Positions 49,621-57,813 of a stretch of 64,000 nt of DNA are shown here, in pieces. The notes under the pieces are model-generated. The model saw nothing but the letters and a program-made list of their open reading frames with translations. It had not been told where the DNA came from and searched no databases. Each line of letters starts with the position of its first letter. The stretch's first letter is position 1. This DNA comes from Paenibacillus dendritiformis. GTDB lineage: Bacteria > Bacillota > Bacilli > Paenibacillales > Paenibacillaceae. The stretch is taken from the NCBI RefSeq assembly GCF_945605565.1, contig NZ_OX216966.1, positions 5,944,001-6,008,000 on the forward strand. Reading direction: 5' to 3'. The translations under genes were made by a program, and so were the position numbers.

Positions 49621-50002
49621 GGTGACTAGAGTGGCGGGAGATACTGCAACTTTAGTGGAGTGGGATGACTAGAGCGGCGGGATTAACGCAGCTTCTGCCT
49701 CTTTGGTGAAAAAGCCATCGGCCACCGATTTGGCGTTCAATCCATCCAGCGCGCTGAGGACAATCAATCCGTATTTGCAGCGCAGCCAATCGCTTGGTGC
49801 AGCGGATAATGATATTCTCGCGGCGGGAGAGTACGCCTGAGAAGTGGACCTCTCCGTCCCCGGCGAGCCGATCCGGCCATACGTGGAAGCCGTTGATCAC
49901 GATCGGCAAAGCCAAGGAGGCTTGCATGCCGATGTTCAGGATCAGCTGCGGCATGTGGAGAGGGTGTGCCCCTTCCGCTATTTGCGAGTTCATAGCATCT
50001 TC

Positions 50003-50137
50003 GACGATGAGATGATGGTATACGATGAGGACGAGGCGGGTCACCTCCGCCATACAGAAGAAAACAAACAGATTTATGCGCAGAGGAAAGAAACAATAGA
50101 GCGGGTTTTGCTGGAAGACCGGTCGCCCCTCTCCTAG
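50003..50137 (+). pseudogene. transposase fragment, IS1182-like C-terminal piece
   Basis: The reading frame ending at 50137 has HTEENKQIYAQRKETIERV, which resembles the end of the catalytic domain of IS1182-type transposases (xxKxxYxxRKxTIERVF with the essential Glu). The next residues (LLEDRSPLS) depart from the family and a stop follows. The frame before about 49990 gives no recognisable transposase. No terminal inverted repeats were found. Confidence 0.5.
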
Positions 50138-50180
50138 GTTCTCTTTCGTATTTGTAAAAATGGATAAAAAACGTAAAGAA

Positions 50181-50208
50181 CTCCCGCAGCTACTGTATTT
50201 CGCGGGAG
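50181..50208. terminator. bidirectional hairpin downstream of the BTAD regulator
   Basis: CTCCCGC (50181-50187) / GCGGGAG (50202-50208), with TTTGTCTT on the plus side and TTCTTTACGTTTTTT on the minus side. It lies about 77 bases past the leftward BTAD regulator stop. Confidence 0.6.
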
Positions 50209-50225
50209 TTTGTCTTCAATCTGGA

Positions 50226-50255
50226 ACCGCCCGTCCGGGCGGTTTTTCTTTTTTG
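50226..50255 (+). terminator. plus-strand terminator
   Basis: ACCGCCCG-TC-CGGGCGGT with TTTTTCTTTTTT. The stem is identical to the one after erm at 49219-49236. Confidence 0.7.
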
Positions 50256-50284
50256 GACGGTATATATCTTCAGTCGTGCATACT

Positions 50285-51430
50285 TTAAATTGCATAATTC
50301 CTTTGCCTCCATCGTTCGTACCAGGCGTAAATGCTGCGCGGGACGGCGGATTCCAGGTCCCCCTCGACTCGCGCCCTGAGCAGCCAATACTGCTCTTCTA
50401 CGCCGCCCTTATCCCCTAATTCATCGTACAGCATCATTAGGGTGAAATACGTTTCTTCCTCATCGGGAAGCTGCTGCTGAATGCGCTGGTTGACCTGAAC
50501 AGCCGCTTGCAGCCTTCCTTGCTCCACATAAAACCTGCTCAAATTTCTCGCATGCTGCAGCCATAGCTGTCGAAGCCGTTCCCTTTCGTATTCCGCCCAC
50601 AGGTACTCATAATCTCCAAGATAATTGCCCTCGAATAGCTTCAGCGCATGCTCATGCGCATCAATATGATCCGGACCGAGAGCTTTTAATTGCTTAAGCT
50701 GCCGTTCCCATTCCTCCACGTCAATCTGGACATCGCCAATCTCCAGCCGGTACCCGACCTCCAAATCTCCGTTTTGGATCGATATCGAATCCATTCCGCT
50801 ATTCTTCAGGGTTTGCCTGATTTGGTACACTGTCGCATACAACTGTTGGACGGCCCTTGACATTTCGAAGTCCGGCCACAGCAGTTCAATAAGTGTGCTT
50901 CGCTCAATCATGCGCCCGCGATGATGGAGCAAATAGGCAAACAGCTCCTGAGCTTTGCTCGTACGCCACTTGAACATCTGAGGCTCCTTGCCCGGGAGTT
51001 GGAAGCGGAGCTGATTGAAGCAGAGGATGCAGGGAGGATTTATCTCCATTTTCTTCTTTTGGCTTGTATGCAGCCGGTCTCGCAACCGCTGGACGGTTCG
51101 CCGCAGGCGCTCCAATTCAATGGGCTTCATGACATAATCCAGCGCATACAGCTCAAATGCCTTCACGGCATACCGATCATATCCCGTCACGAACACAATC
51201 TCGATGCCGGGTACGGCCGCCTTCAGTTCCTCTCCCAGCTTCAGTCCATTTAGCTCCGGCATATGGATATCAAGGAAGACAACATCGGGGCGGTGTCTCG
51301 TCATCAACTCCACCACCTGCCGCGGCTCCGAGCACATATCGACAATCTCAATGCCGCCGATATCGCTTTCCAGCATTTCCTTGAGCCCTCTCAGTGCCAA
51401 GTGCTCATCATCAACCAATACGGCTCGCAT
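50285..51430 (-). CDS. response regulator with SARP-type DNA-binding and BTAD domains
   Basis: Regulator of 381 residues. The receiver domain (1-118) has DDE at 7-9, phospho-acceptor Asp54 (VVFLDIHMPELNG) and Lys in VMKPIELERL. The middle (about 145-240) is a winged helix (ELFAYLLHHRGRMIERSTLIELLWPDFEMSRAVQQLYATVYQIR), and the rest (about 245-381) is a tetratricopeptide-like bacterial transcriptional-activation domain. This three-part form is common in Paenibacillus. No partner histidine kinase is adjacent, so it appears orphan here. Starts at ATG 51430. Confidence 0.88.
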   Translation of the reverse strand: MRAVLVDDEHLALRGLKEMLESDIGGIEIVDMCSEPRQVVELMTRHRPDVVFLDIHMPELNGLKLGEELKAAVPGIEIVFVTGYDRYAVKAFELYALDYVMKPIELERLRRTVQRLRDRLHTSQKKKMEINPPCILCFNQLRFQLPGKEPQMFKWRTSKAQELFAYLLHHRGRMIERSTLIELLWPDFEMSRAVQQLYATVYQIRQTLKNSGMDSISIQNGDLEVGYRLEIGDVQIDVEEWERQLKQLKALGPDHIDAHEHALKLFEGNYLGDYEYLWAEYERERLRQLWLQHARNLSRFYVEQGRLQAAVQVNQRIQQQLPDEEETYFTLMMLYDELGDKGGVEEQYWLLRARVEGDLESAVPRSIYAWYERWRQRNYAI

Positions 51431-51557
51431 CGGAGTCCCCTTCCTTTACACGATAGTTGATCCTTCCCGACAACACCAGGCATTTTTCCACATGATTCCC
51501 GGTGTTACTAGATTAACAACCGCACCTATACCAAACCTATACATGCCGATGTACGCC

Positions 51558-51582
51558 AAAAAACCCCTGTCACCGACAGAGG
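51558..51582 (-). terminator. terminator of the tagA-like gene
   Basis: On the minus strand CCTCTGTC / GACAGGGG (51582-51564) around GGT, followed by TTTTTT, 26 bases past the stop codon. Confidence 0.75.
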
Positions 51583-51607
51583 CTTCGAATTCAGTTGAAG
51601 GCAGGTA

Positions 51608-52345
51608 TTACAACCTTTCCTTGTAAAACAGCGCCCGCACCGCAAAGCGAGGCAAGATTAACTGTCTTCGTAATCTCGATGGCTGTTGAATGAGACGATA
51701 CAGCCATTCGGCGTGAAGCCTTTGCCAGAGCTGCGGCGCCCGCTTCACTTTCCCGGCGATAATATCGAGGCTTCCGCCGACGCCAATCGCGACCTTGGCT
51801 TGCAGAATCTCCCGATGTTTATGTATCCAATGCTCGGCATACGGCGCTCCCAGCGCGACGATTAAGAAGTCAGGCGCAGAAGAGCGGATCTCTTCCACAA
51901 TCTTCGCTTCTTCCTCCGGTTGGAAAAAGCCATGATGCCTGCCCCGAATCGCCACATTCGGATAGGTGCGGGCAATCACTTCTGCCGCTCTCCGGCTTGT
52001 CTCCTCCTCGGCCCCCAGCAGATAGAAGGACCATCCCTTCCGATTGCCGGTTTCCAGCAGCTTCAGCAGCAGGTCGCAGCCGGTCACTCTTTCCGGAAGC
52101 TGACCGCCCCGGAGCCGGGATACCATGACGATGCCGATCCTATCCGCCGTGACAAGCCCCGCCTCGTCCACGATGGAGCGCAATTGCGCATCCTGCTGAC
52201 AGGACATGACGATTTCGGGATTCCCCGTCACGACGTGGAACAGATCGGAGCGCTCCTCGGCGATGACTTCGCCAAGCGTGTACAGCGTCTCATCCATCGT
52301 CATCTTGGGGAACGATATTCCCATAATCTTGGCGACATTATCCAT
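51608..52345 (-). CDS. tagA: WecG/TagA/CpsF-family glycosyltransferase
   Basis: Glycosyltransferase of about 245 residues in the TagA/WecG family, which transfers N-acetylmannosamine to a GlcNAc-PP-undecaprenyl acceptor in teichoic acid or related wall-polymer synthesis. Motifs: VVTGNPEIVMSCQQD, DRIGIVMVSRLRGGQLPERVTGCDLL (TADG/RVTGxD), GAPYAEHWI and VGGSLDIIAGKVKRAPQ. The last includes the conserved Asp. GGAG at eight bases supports ATG 52345. No other wall genes are adjacent. Confidence 0.88.
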   Translation of the reverse strand: MDNVAKIMGISFPKMTMDETLYTLGEVIAEERSDLFHVVTGNPEIVMSCQQDAQLRSIVDEAGLVTADRIGIVMVSRLRGGQLPERVTGCDLLLKLLETGNRKGWSFYLLGAEEETSRRAAEVIARTYPNVAIRGRHHGFFQPEEEAKIVEEIRSSAPDFLIVALGAPYAEHWIHKHREILQAKVAIGVGGSLDIIAGKVKRAPQLWQRLHAEWLYRLIQQPSRLRRQLILPRFAVRALFYKERL

Positions 52346-52423
52346 GAGCGAACTCCACCTTCGACTAAGATATCCATATCGTACCATAATTCATCGCCTG
52401 GAGCCATCACCGGACCGTCCGCA

Positions 52424-52903
52424 TCAACGACTGCCTATTTTTTTGAAAAACAAGACTCTGCTCTCTCCCCGCCCGTCATAATTGGAATGAACCGACACGC
52501 CGCCCGCTTCGCTGTCGCCCGGCTCGATACGGAACCCCATTCGCGTATGGAACGCAATCGAGGTTGTATTGATGGGAGAAGTGACGCAGCGGACCGTATC
52601 GCACCCGAGTTGACATACGTTGTCTATAAATGTCTGATACAACCTTCTCGCCACTCCGTTCTTCCGCTGATCGGGATGCACGCCGATAAAATGAATGTAC
52701 GCTTCATTCGGACAAGTCTGGGACTGGAACCCGATCAGGAACCCGATAATTTCGCCATCCTGTTCCGCAATGAAGCTGGTCGGCTGGAAATGGACAAAAA
52801 ACAGCTTCGGCAGCATATCAGACATCTGCCTGCCTCCCCACCAATCATTCAGGACCGCAATCACTTCCGCATAGTCCGACGCGTTAACCGTACGAATGTT
52901 CAA
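52424..52903 (-). CDS. GNAT N-acetyltransferase
   Basis: Acetyltransferase of 159 residues with FIAEQDGEIIGFLIGF, the cofactor loop VHPDQRKNGVARRLYQTF and FHTRMGFRIEPGDSE. The frame is open for another 190 codons upstream, but AAAGGAG before the TTG at 52903 and the family N-terminus (NIRTVNASDYAEVIAVLNDWWGGRQ) decide the start; this removes an overlap with the divergent araC-like gene. Substrate unknown. Confidence 0.87.
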   Translation of the reverse strand: MNIRTVNASDYAEVIAVLNDWWGGRQMSDMLPKLFFVHFQPTSFIAEQDGEIIGFLIGFQSQTCPNEAYIHFIGVHPDQRKNGVARRLYQTFIDNVCQLGCDTVRCVTSPINTTSIAFHTRMGFRIEPGDSEAGGVSVHSNYDGRGESRVLFFKKIGSR

Positions 52904-52999
52904 TGTGCCGGCTCCTTTCGTTATAGAATTCCGTTTTTTTCTAACCCTTGCTATACTCATAACATTACATCGATAAGATAACATTTTCCAGGTGAAAAA

Positions 53000-53863
53000 A
53001 TGACGATTGCGAACCGAACAGCCCGGCCAATCTCCCCCATCCTGCACGCCATCTCCAGAACCCATTATTGGAAGGGGCATGGCGCCTTGTCCATCAAGAC
53101 GTTCCGGAACGGCCGCGCTTTTTACGAGGCGGGCCAGGGGCATTTTGCCGTGGACGACAACAGCTATCTTGTACTCAACCAAGGCCAGGAATATGCCATC
53201 ACGATAGAAGCCGAGCAGCCGGTTGAATCCTTTTCCGTCTTTTTCCCCGACTCTGTGGCAGAAGCGGTCTTGCATCATCTGACGGTGTCGGACGAGCAAC
53301 TGCTGGACGATCCCTTCTCGCCGAAGCGTGGGACCATCGAGTTCGTGCAGAGAACATACCCGCATGATCAATGGATCGCTCCCGCTCTTCGGAGGTTGCG
53401 GGCCGAGTATGCCTCCAGACAAGGCGAAGCGATGTGGCTGGAGGATAAGCTGCATGGGCTGGCACAGGCGCTCCTGCAGGTTCACCTTCAAGTCCGGCGG
53501 GACATCTCGAAGCTTCCGGCTCGGAAATCAGCGACGCGCTCAGAGCTGTACAAGCGGGTCCATACAGGCCATGATTATATGTCAGCCTATTACGATCGTC
53601 CGATTACATTAACCGACATCGCAAGGGCGGCGTGCCTGTCGCCCAACCATTTTCTCCGAAGCTACAAGCAATTGTTCGGCAGGTCTCCCCATCAATATAT
53701 TATGGAAAAGAGGCTTCAAGCAGCGAAACAGCTTCTGCTTCATACCGAGAAGTCCGTAACCGAGATTTGCCTGGAGGTCGGATGTCACAGTCCCGGTTCG
53801 TTCAGCAGCCTGTTCTCCCGGCGGTTCGGTGTTCCTCCGTCCCGGTTGCGGACAAAAAGGTGA
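53000..53863 (+). CDS. AraC-family transcriptional regulator
   Basis: Regulator of 287 residues: an N-terminal cupin-like sensing domain (about 25-110) and two C-terminal helix-turn-helix units (about 190-285) with ITLTDIARAACLSPNHFLRSYKQLFGRSPHQYIMEKRLQAAKQLL and SVTEICLEVGCHSPGSFSSLFSRRFGVPPSRLR. It is divergent from the GNAT gene, with 96 bases between the two starts, so that gene could be a target (inference). The ligand is unknown. Confidence 0.9.
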   Translation: MTIANRTARPISPILHAISRTHYWKGHGALSIKTFRNGRAFYEAGQGHFAVDDNSYLVLNQGQEYAITIEAEQPVESFSVFFPDSVAEAVLHHLTVSDEQLLDDPFSPKRGTIEFVQRTYPHDQWIAPALRRLRAEYASRQGEAMWLEDKLHGLAQALLQVHLQVRRDISKLPARKSATRSELYKRVHTGHDYMSAYYDRPITLTDIARAACLSPNHFLRSYKQLFGRSPHQYIMEKRLQAAKQLLLHTEKSVTEICLEVGCHSPGSFSSLFSRRFGVPPSRLRTKR

Positions 53864-53964
53864 TTTTCAAGAAGCGCATCCCCTTGGATTCGGCTATCGT
53901 AAAGATCGCAGCATCACGAGAACATAACTCGATAACTCGAGAGAAAGAGAACGGAGGATGCCAA

Positions 53965-54471
53965 GTGATCGAAGAGGTATGTAAAGCGGCGCAGGCGGGC
54001 GACGCATCGCGGCTGTCCGCCCTTCTGGAAGCGAATCCGCAGCTCGCCAATGAAGAGAACGGAGACGGGCTTCTTCCATTGGGAATTGCGGCCCATTGCG
54101 GCCGCGTCGATGTGGTCCGGACGCTATTGGACCGAGGTGCCGATGTCAATGCCCTGTCCTGCTCCGCCATATCCATCATCCCGTCCAACACTGCATTGCA
54201 TGCCGCGATTGCAGGAGCCCGGGACCGGGAGGTCATCCAATTGCTTCTGGAGCGCGGCGCGAACCCCGCTTTGCTCGACAGCAACGGTCATACTTGCCTG
54301 CATGTGGCGGTTCTGCACGACGACGGCATCGAATTGATTCGTCTGTTGCTGGACCATGGAGCCGACGCCAACGCCCGAGCAGAGGGCGGCGACACCGCCT
54401 TGTCGCTTGCCCTGGCGCAAGGGCATCGGCATACAGCCGAGTTCCTGCGCCGGAACGGGGCCAAGGCGTAG
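53965..54471 (+). CDS. ankyrin-repeat protein
   Basis: Soluble protein of 168 residues made of about four ankyrin repeats (GDGLLPLGIAAHCGRVDVVRTLLDRGADVNA, NTALHAAIAGARDREVIQLLLERGANP, HTCLHVAVLHDDGIELIRLLLDHGADANA, GDTALSLALAQGHRHTAEFL). It likely mediates protein binding. The GTG at 53965 has CGGAGG eight bases before it. No signal peptide. It ends before a strong bidirectional terminator. Confidence 0.88.
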   Translation: MIEEVCKAAQAGDASRLSALLEANPQLANEENGDGLLPLGIAAHCGRVDVVRTLLDRGADVNALSCSAISIIPSNTALHAAIAGARDREVIQLLLERGANPALLDSNGHTCLHVAVLHDDGIELIRLLLDHGADANARAEGGDTALSLALAQGHRHTAEFLRRNGAKA

Positions 54472-54527
54472 GCAGGCCACAGACTCTGCCTGGAGGGGAA
54501 GTGAGGATAGACGCGCCACTAAATGAA

Positions 54528-54558
54528 GAAAGGACAGCGATTCAGCCGCTGTCCTTTC
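54528..54558. terminator. bidirectional terminator between ankyrin and APH genes
   Basis: GAAAGGACAGCG (54528-54539) pairs with CGCTGTCCTTTC (54547-54558), a perfect 12-bp stem with a 7-base loop, between convergent genes. Confidence 0.85.
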
Positions 54559-54586
54559 TCATGTCTCACCCTAAGCAGTACGCCTG

Positions 54587-55318
54587 TTACGCTGAGTGCT
54601 CTATGAAACTCGTGAAATCCGCCAGACGATCCGCATCAACATCCTGTCTTCCATACGCGTCAAGAAACCGCTCATGATACCGGTCTGTCTTCAGATTATA
54701 GCGAAGCGTCCACAATCCCCAGTACAGATCGAAATGTCTGTCGCCGACTCCGCCATTCCCCACATCGATAAACGATCGAAATGAGAAGCGATCCAGAATC
54801 ACATTCGGCAGGCAATAATCCCCGTGAATCAAGACATCATCGCTGGTGAAATTCTCCAAGCGATGCACAAGTCCGGGATCGATCCCCTTGTCGATCGCTT
54901 CCTCCAGCATCTCTGCCGTCCGGTGCGGATAAGGACAGCCGTCTACCGGAAGCGAATGCAGCATCCGCAGCGATTCGCCGAAGACAGCCGCCAATCTGTC
55001 CGGCTGTTCAAGATGCACGGCCTCGGCGCCATCCTGCCCTTCCACGGCCTCGGTCAGCAGATAATCCCGCTCCCCGTCCGATTCATACGCAATGACGTCT
55101 GGCGCGAGGCCAAGACCGTGCATGAACCGCGTCATCCGGCATTCCCGTTCCAGACTGCCGCCGGCGCATATTTTAAGGAACGCGTGCTCCGCCCCCTCTA
55201 CGAACAAGGTCTTCGCCGCTTCCGAACAGCTGCTGTCATAGATAGTTGCCTGTTCAAGATACGGCCGCATGGCGCCCGGCACCGTCCCGAAATCAAAAGT
55301 TATTTCCGTTCTCTTCAT
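54587..55318 (-). CDS. aminoglycoside phosphotransferase APH(3')-like
   Basis: Kinase of about 243 residues of the APH family. The catalytic loop is LIHGDYCLPNVILD (HGDxxxxN), followed by IDVGNGGVGDRHFDLYWGLWTL, which resembles the DxGRxGxADRxxDL of aminoglycoside 3'-phosphotransferases. The ATP-binding lobe has AFLKICAGG. The ATG at 55318 has AGGAGG upstream. It is shorter than plasmid APH(3') (about 264) but has their layout, so aminoglycoside phosphorylation is plausible but unproven. Confidence 0.8.
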   Translation of the reverse strand: MKRTEITFDFGTVPGAMRPYLEQATIYDSSCSEAAKTLFVEGAEHAFLKICAGGSLERECRMTRFMHGLGLAPDVIAYESDGERDYLLTEAVEGQDGAEAVHLEQPDRLAAVFGESLRMLHSLPVDGCPYPHRTAEMLEEAIDKGIDPGLVHRLENFTSDDVLIHGDYCLPNVILDRFSFRSFIDVGNGGVGDRHFDLYWGLWTLRYNLKTDRYHERFLDAYGRQDVDADRLADFTSFIEHSA

Positions 55319-55358
55319 TTCTTTTCCTCCTGCCGCCAAAGACGCTCCCCCTGCCCGC

Positions 55359-56060
55359 TTACGCTCTCCGGGACAGCTTCAGCATCGTATCCGCATTCTT
55401 CTGGAAGCGATACGGAACGCGCACCTCTTCCGCGTCCCACCCTTGGCTGTCCATATATTCGAGCAGCGGTCCGGCATGCTCATACTTGCGGTTCGACAAG
55501 TCCGCCAGCGGGAAAATGCGAATCTCTTCGCGCGTCACCCGCATCAGCTCGCGAATCGTCCGCACATGAAAATCATAATCCAGCCGATCCGCATACATGA
55601 ACAGGAAATGGGCCGACAAGGTAATGTCGAAGGCCTCGTCCGGGAACGGCAGCTCGGGCAGCACGGCCGGCACATAGCGCTCCGGGGCCTGCTTCATGTC
55701 TGCCGCGCAATCGCGCAGCGCCTGTATTCGAGTCCGCTTCAATCCGGCTACCGATTGATATTCGTCCCAGATGTAGTTCGCTTGCGCCTTCTCCATATGC
55801 TCCATCGCATGCTCAATATCCTGCAGTCCTTTGCGTTCCAGCTCTTCCGCCGCATAATAGTAAGCGATATCGGCTGCCGTCACATCCACCCCATGCCGGC
55901 TGGCGACAGCCGTGAAGGAGCATGCCCCGGACGGACAATCCAATATCCGCTTCCCCGCCATCTGCTCCGCCGACAGATCGAACATCTTCACATACTCTTC
56001 GAACGTCCTTCCAATAAACACGATCCGGCTCAAATCCAGCTTTACCTCCGCTTGACTCAT
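55359..56060 (-). CDS. class I SAM-dependent methyltransferase
   Basis: Methyltransferase of 233 residues. SAM motif I reads RILDCPSGACSFTAVAS with GVDVTAADIAYYY as motif II and LPELPFPDEAFDITLSAHFLFMYADRL as motif IV. The N-terminus (RIVFIGRTFEEYVKMFDL) is shared with a small group of uncharacterised Bacillota proteins. The substrate is unknown. It is 40 bases from the APH gene and may be co-transcribed. Confidence 0.8.
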   Translation of the reverse strand: MSQAEVKLDLSRIVFIGRTFEEYVKMFDLSAEQMAGKRILDCPSGACSFTAVASRHGVDVTAADIAYYYAAEELERKGLQDIEHAMEHMEKAQANYIWDEYQSVAGLKRTRIQALRDCAADMKQAPERYVPAVLPELPFPDEAFDITLSAHFLFMYADRLDYDFHVRTIRELMRVTREEIRIFPLADLSNRKYEHAGPLLEYMDSQGWDAEEVRVPYRFQKNADTMLKLSRRA

Positions 56061-56127
56061 CTCTGCTCAGCTCACCTTTCTCCGCTAAATAATAATTCAC
56101 TCGCATTGTACCATATGGTGGAGAATT

Positions 56128-57072
56128 TTACTGCATATCCGCCTGCCTCGCAGACGGCTTGCCGCCCGGTCTGCGGGGATCGGAGGTGGCCAGGTATACC
56201 CCGGCCAGGACGACAGCCATCCCTGCGGCTTGCTCCCAGGTGACGGTGCTGCCATAGACGGCTACGGACATCAGCGTCGCCACGATCGGCGTCAGGTTCA
56301 AGTACATGCTGGCCATGTTCCCGCCCAACACCTCTACCCCTTTATTGAAAATAAGATATCCGATCAGCGTCCCGCCGACAATCATATAGATCATCTCCGC
56401 CCAGCTCTGGGCCGACATCGCCGCTGCCCGTTCCCAGCCTCCTTCGAACAGCGTCCCGGCCGCAAGCAGGACGGAGCCCGACAGCATCATGACCGCATTT
56501 GCGGGCAATGCGGGAACACCTTGAAGGATCGATTTGCCTGTCAGGCCATACAGAACCCCGCACACTAGGGCCGCCATGAACAGCAGATCCCCGTAATTCA
56601 AGCGCAGCGAGAGGAGCGCCGAGACGGAGCCGTTCACGATGACGGCAATGACACCGACGAGCGACAGCGCCACACCGAGTCCGGCGCGCGGATTCCACGC
56701 CTCCTTGCGGAGGAGGACGGAGCCGAGCAGGGTGAAGGCTGGCATCGCCGCAATAATGAGCGCCCCATTGGTCGCAGACGTATATTTCAACGCGGTGAAG
56801 AACAAGGCGTTATAGCCAAATATGCCGACCGCGCCGATAAAAAGCAGCCCCTTCCAGCGGCTTGCGATCTCGGACCAACGCCATTCCTTCCGCACCGTCA
56901 CGACGAGCGCAAGGAGAAGCCCGGCGATGCCGAAGCGGATTGTCGCCGCGACAAGCGGGGGAATTTCCGTAATGACATGCTTGGCCGTCGCGAACGCGCC
57001 TCCCCAAAATAAAGGTACGAGCAGCATCAGCCAATACATCACTTTCGGTTTCGTTCCGTCCTCTTTTCCCAT
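56128..57072 (-). CDS. EamA/DMT-family transporter
   Basis: Ten-helix drug/metabolite transporter of 314 residues with two EamA halves (about 10-145 and 155-305). Typical bits are PLFWGGAFATAKHVI, PPLVAATIRFGIAG, KYTSATNGALIIAAMPAFTLLG and the second-half GVEVLGGNMASMYLNLTPIVATLMSV. It lies 89 bases after the ArsR gene, and the region between carries a copy of the ArsR operator. Probably an exporter under ArsR control; substrate unknown. Confidence 0.87.
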   Translation of the reverse strand: MGKEDGTKPKVMYWLMLLVPLFWGGAFATAKHVITEIPPLVAATIRFGIAGLLLALVVTVRKEWRWSEIASRWKGLLFIGAVGIFGYNALFFTALKYTSATNGALIIAAMPAFTLLGSVLLRKEAWNPRAGLGVALSLVGVIAVIVNGSVSALLSLRLNYGDLLFMAALVCGVLYGLTGKSILQGVPALPANAVMMLSGSVLLAAGTLFEGGWERAAAMSAQSWAEMIYMIVGGTLIGYLIFNKGVEVLGGNMASMYLNLTPIVATLMSVAVYGSTVTWEQAAGMAVVLAGVYLATSDPRRPGGKPSARQADMQ

Positions 57073-57120
57073 CCTGGTTTCACATCTCCCATGTTCGATT
57101 CATTTTCGCTATATGTTTAT

Positions 57121-57142
57121 ATGTTTAAAATCTTAAACCTAC
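57121..57142. promoter_or_regulatory. ArsR operator upstream of the EamA gene
   Basis: A 22-base sequence starting ATGTTTAAAA and ending TTAAACCTAC, an imperfect dyad (GTTTAA/TTAAAC). Its reverse complement lies at 57496-57517, upstream of the arsR-like gene; 20 of 22 bases agree. Confidence 0.75.
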
Positions 57143-57161
57143 GAGTCAAAAAAAGAACAAA

Positions 57162-57482
57162 TTAACAATCCGACTCGATCGCCAAGCACAGATCTTTAAT
57201 TTGCTTCAGGAACTCCCTCGAGCTCAACGCATAATATTTTTCATTTCCTTGCTTGTCGAACCCAATCAGTCCGGCCTGTCTCAATATTTTCAAATGATGG
57301 GACACGGCGGGCCGCGACAGCTCCATTCTCTCTGTAATCTGGTTCACATTCAAGCGTCCCTGTTCCAGCAGCAGCATAATGATCTGCTGGCGGTTCTCGT
57401 CCCCCAGCGCCTGAAAAATCGGCGTCGCCAAGCGGAACTTCTCCAATACAAGCTCCTTGTTCGTGCATCCGGAAGCTTCCAT
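57162..57482 (-). CDS. ArsR-family transcriptional regulator
   Basis: Winged-helix regulator of about 106 residues with IFQALGDENRQQIIMLLLEQGRLNVNQITERMELSRPAVSHHLKILRQAGLI and a beta wing ending YYALSSREFLKQI. No CxC metal motif at helix 3, so it is probably not a metal sensor. Two Cys (residues 6 and 106) may matter for redox sensing. ATG 57482 fits AAGGG spacing better than GTG 57491. Matching operators before itself and the EamA gene support autoregulation and control of export. Confidence 0.87.
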   Translation of the reverse strand: MEASGCTNKELVLEKFRLATPIFQALGDENRQQIIMLLLEQGRLNVNQITERMELSRPAVSHHLKILRQAGLIGFDKQGNEKYYALSSREFLKQIKDLCLAIESDC

Positions 57483-57495
57483 ATGATTCACCCTT

Positions 57496-57517
57496 GTAGG
57501 TTTAAACTTTTAAACAT
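57496..57517. promoter_or_regulatory. ArsR operator upstream of the arsR-like gene
   Basis: A 22-base sequence starting GTAGGTTTAA and ending TTTTAAACAT, the inverse of the 57121-57142 operator. It lies 14 bases upstream of the ATG at 57482. Confidence 0.75.
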
Positions 57518-57610
57518 AGATCATTATCTTCGAATCATCTCCTCGTGTCAAGCCATCCCTTGCCTGCGTCCGTCCGGGAAGGCCGCCCGAGCATATGTGT
57601 GCAAGCCTTA

Positions 57611-57619
57611 TGTTATAAT
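57611..57619 (+). promoter_or_regulatory. extended -10 promoter of the rlmA(II)-like gene
   Basis: TGTTATAAT, an extended -10 (TGN plus TATAAT). No good -35 is visible. It lies 63 bases before the leader peptide. Confidence 0.55.
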
Positions 57620-57675
57620 AAAACTTGTCAGGAGCCTGATGGCCCTGCCTATGAGAATGTTCAGAGAGGGTGCTC

Positions 57676-57813
57676 CCATTCATGATCCATTACATTCGGT
57701 TGCGTTAATGAGAGGTGCGGATGAAGGCTCAGCCATTTTTTTGAGTAATGGCCTGGGTTTATTTTTCTGCGCCTTTTTTCATTCACCAATCCGAATGAAT
57801 GGGGTGTTTTTGC
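57676..57813 (+). promoter_or_regulatory. translational attenuator of the rlmA(II)-like gene
   Basis: CATTCGG (57693-57699), within the leader Ile-Arg codons, pairs with CCGAATG (57791-57797); CCCATTC (57676-57682) pairs with the adjacent GAATGGG (57797-57803), which covers the GGGG ribosome-binding site. Together they make a 13-14 bp long-range stem with the leader start as a bulge. Bases 57733-57820 align with the erm leader at 48268-48354. Confidence 0.75.
57682..57708 (+). CDS. leader peptide of the rlmA(II)-like gene, with Arg-Leu-Arg
   Basis: An 8-codon ORF, MIHYIRLR, with GAGAGGG about 11 bases before the ATG. It ends in IRLR, as the erm leader does before its last Lys. Its stop is 105 bases before the main start codon, the same as at erm. 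Confidence 0.8.
   Translation: MIHYIRLR

Larger units (their letters stand above)
49276..50002. other. repeat-rich intergenic interval after erm
   Basis: No supported gene in about 0.7 kb. It holds a four-unit 21-base tandem repeat, several GCTGCA-type palindromes and two copies of a GTGACTAGAGTGGCGGGA-like 18-mer (near 49622 and 49667). A transposase fragment follows. Confidence 0.65.

Noticed and set aside
49652..50053. 133-residue minus-strand frame
   Set aside because: No recognised family and no ribosome-binding site; overlaps the transposase-like fragment on the other strand. I could not resolve what this segment originally was.
52904..53491. Upstream extension of the GNAT frame to 53491
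   Set aside because: It overlaps the divergent araC-like gene entirely; the TTG at 52903 has a proper ribosome-binding site and the family N-terminus.
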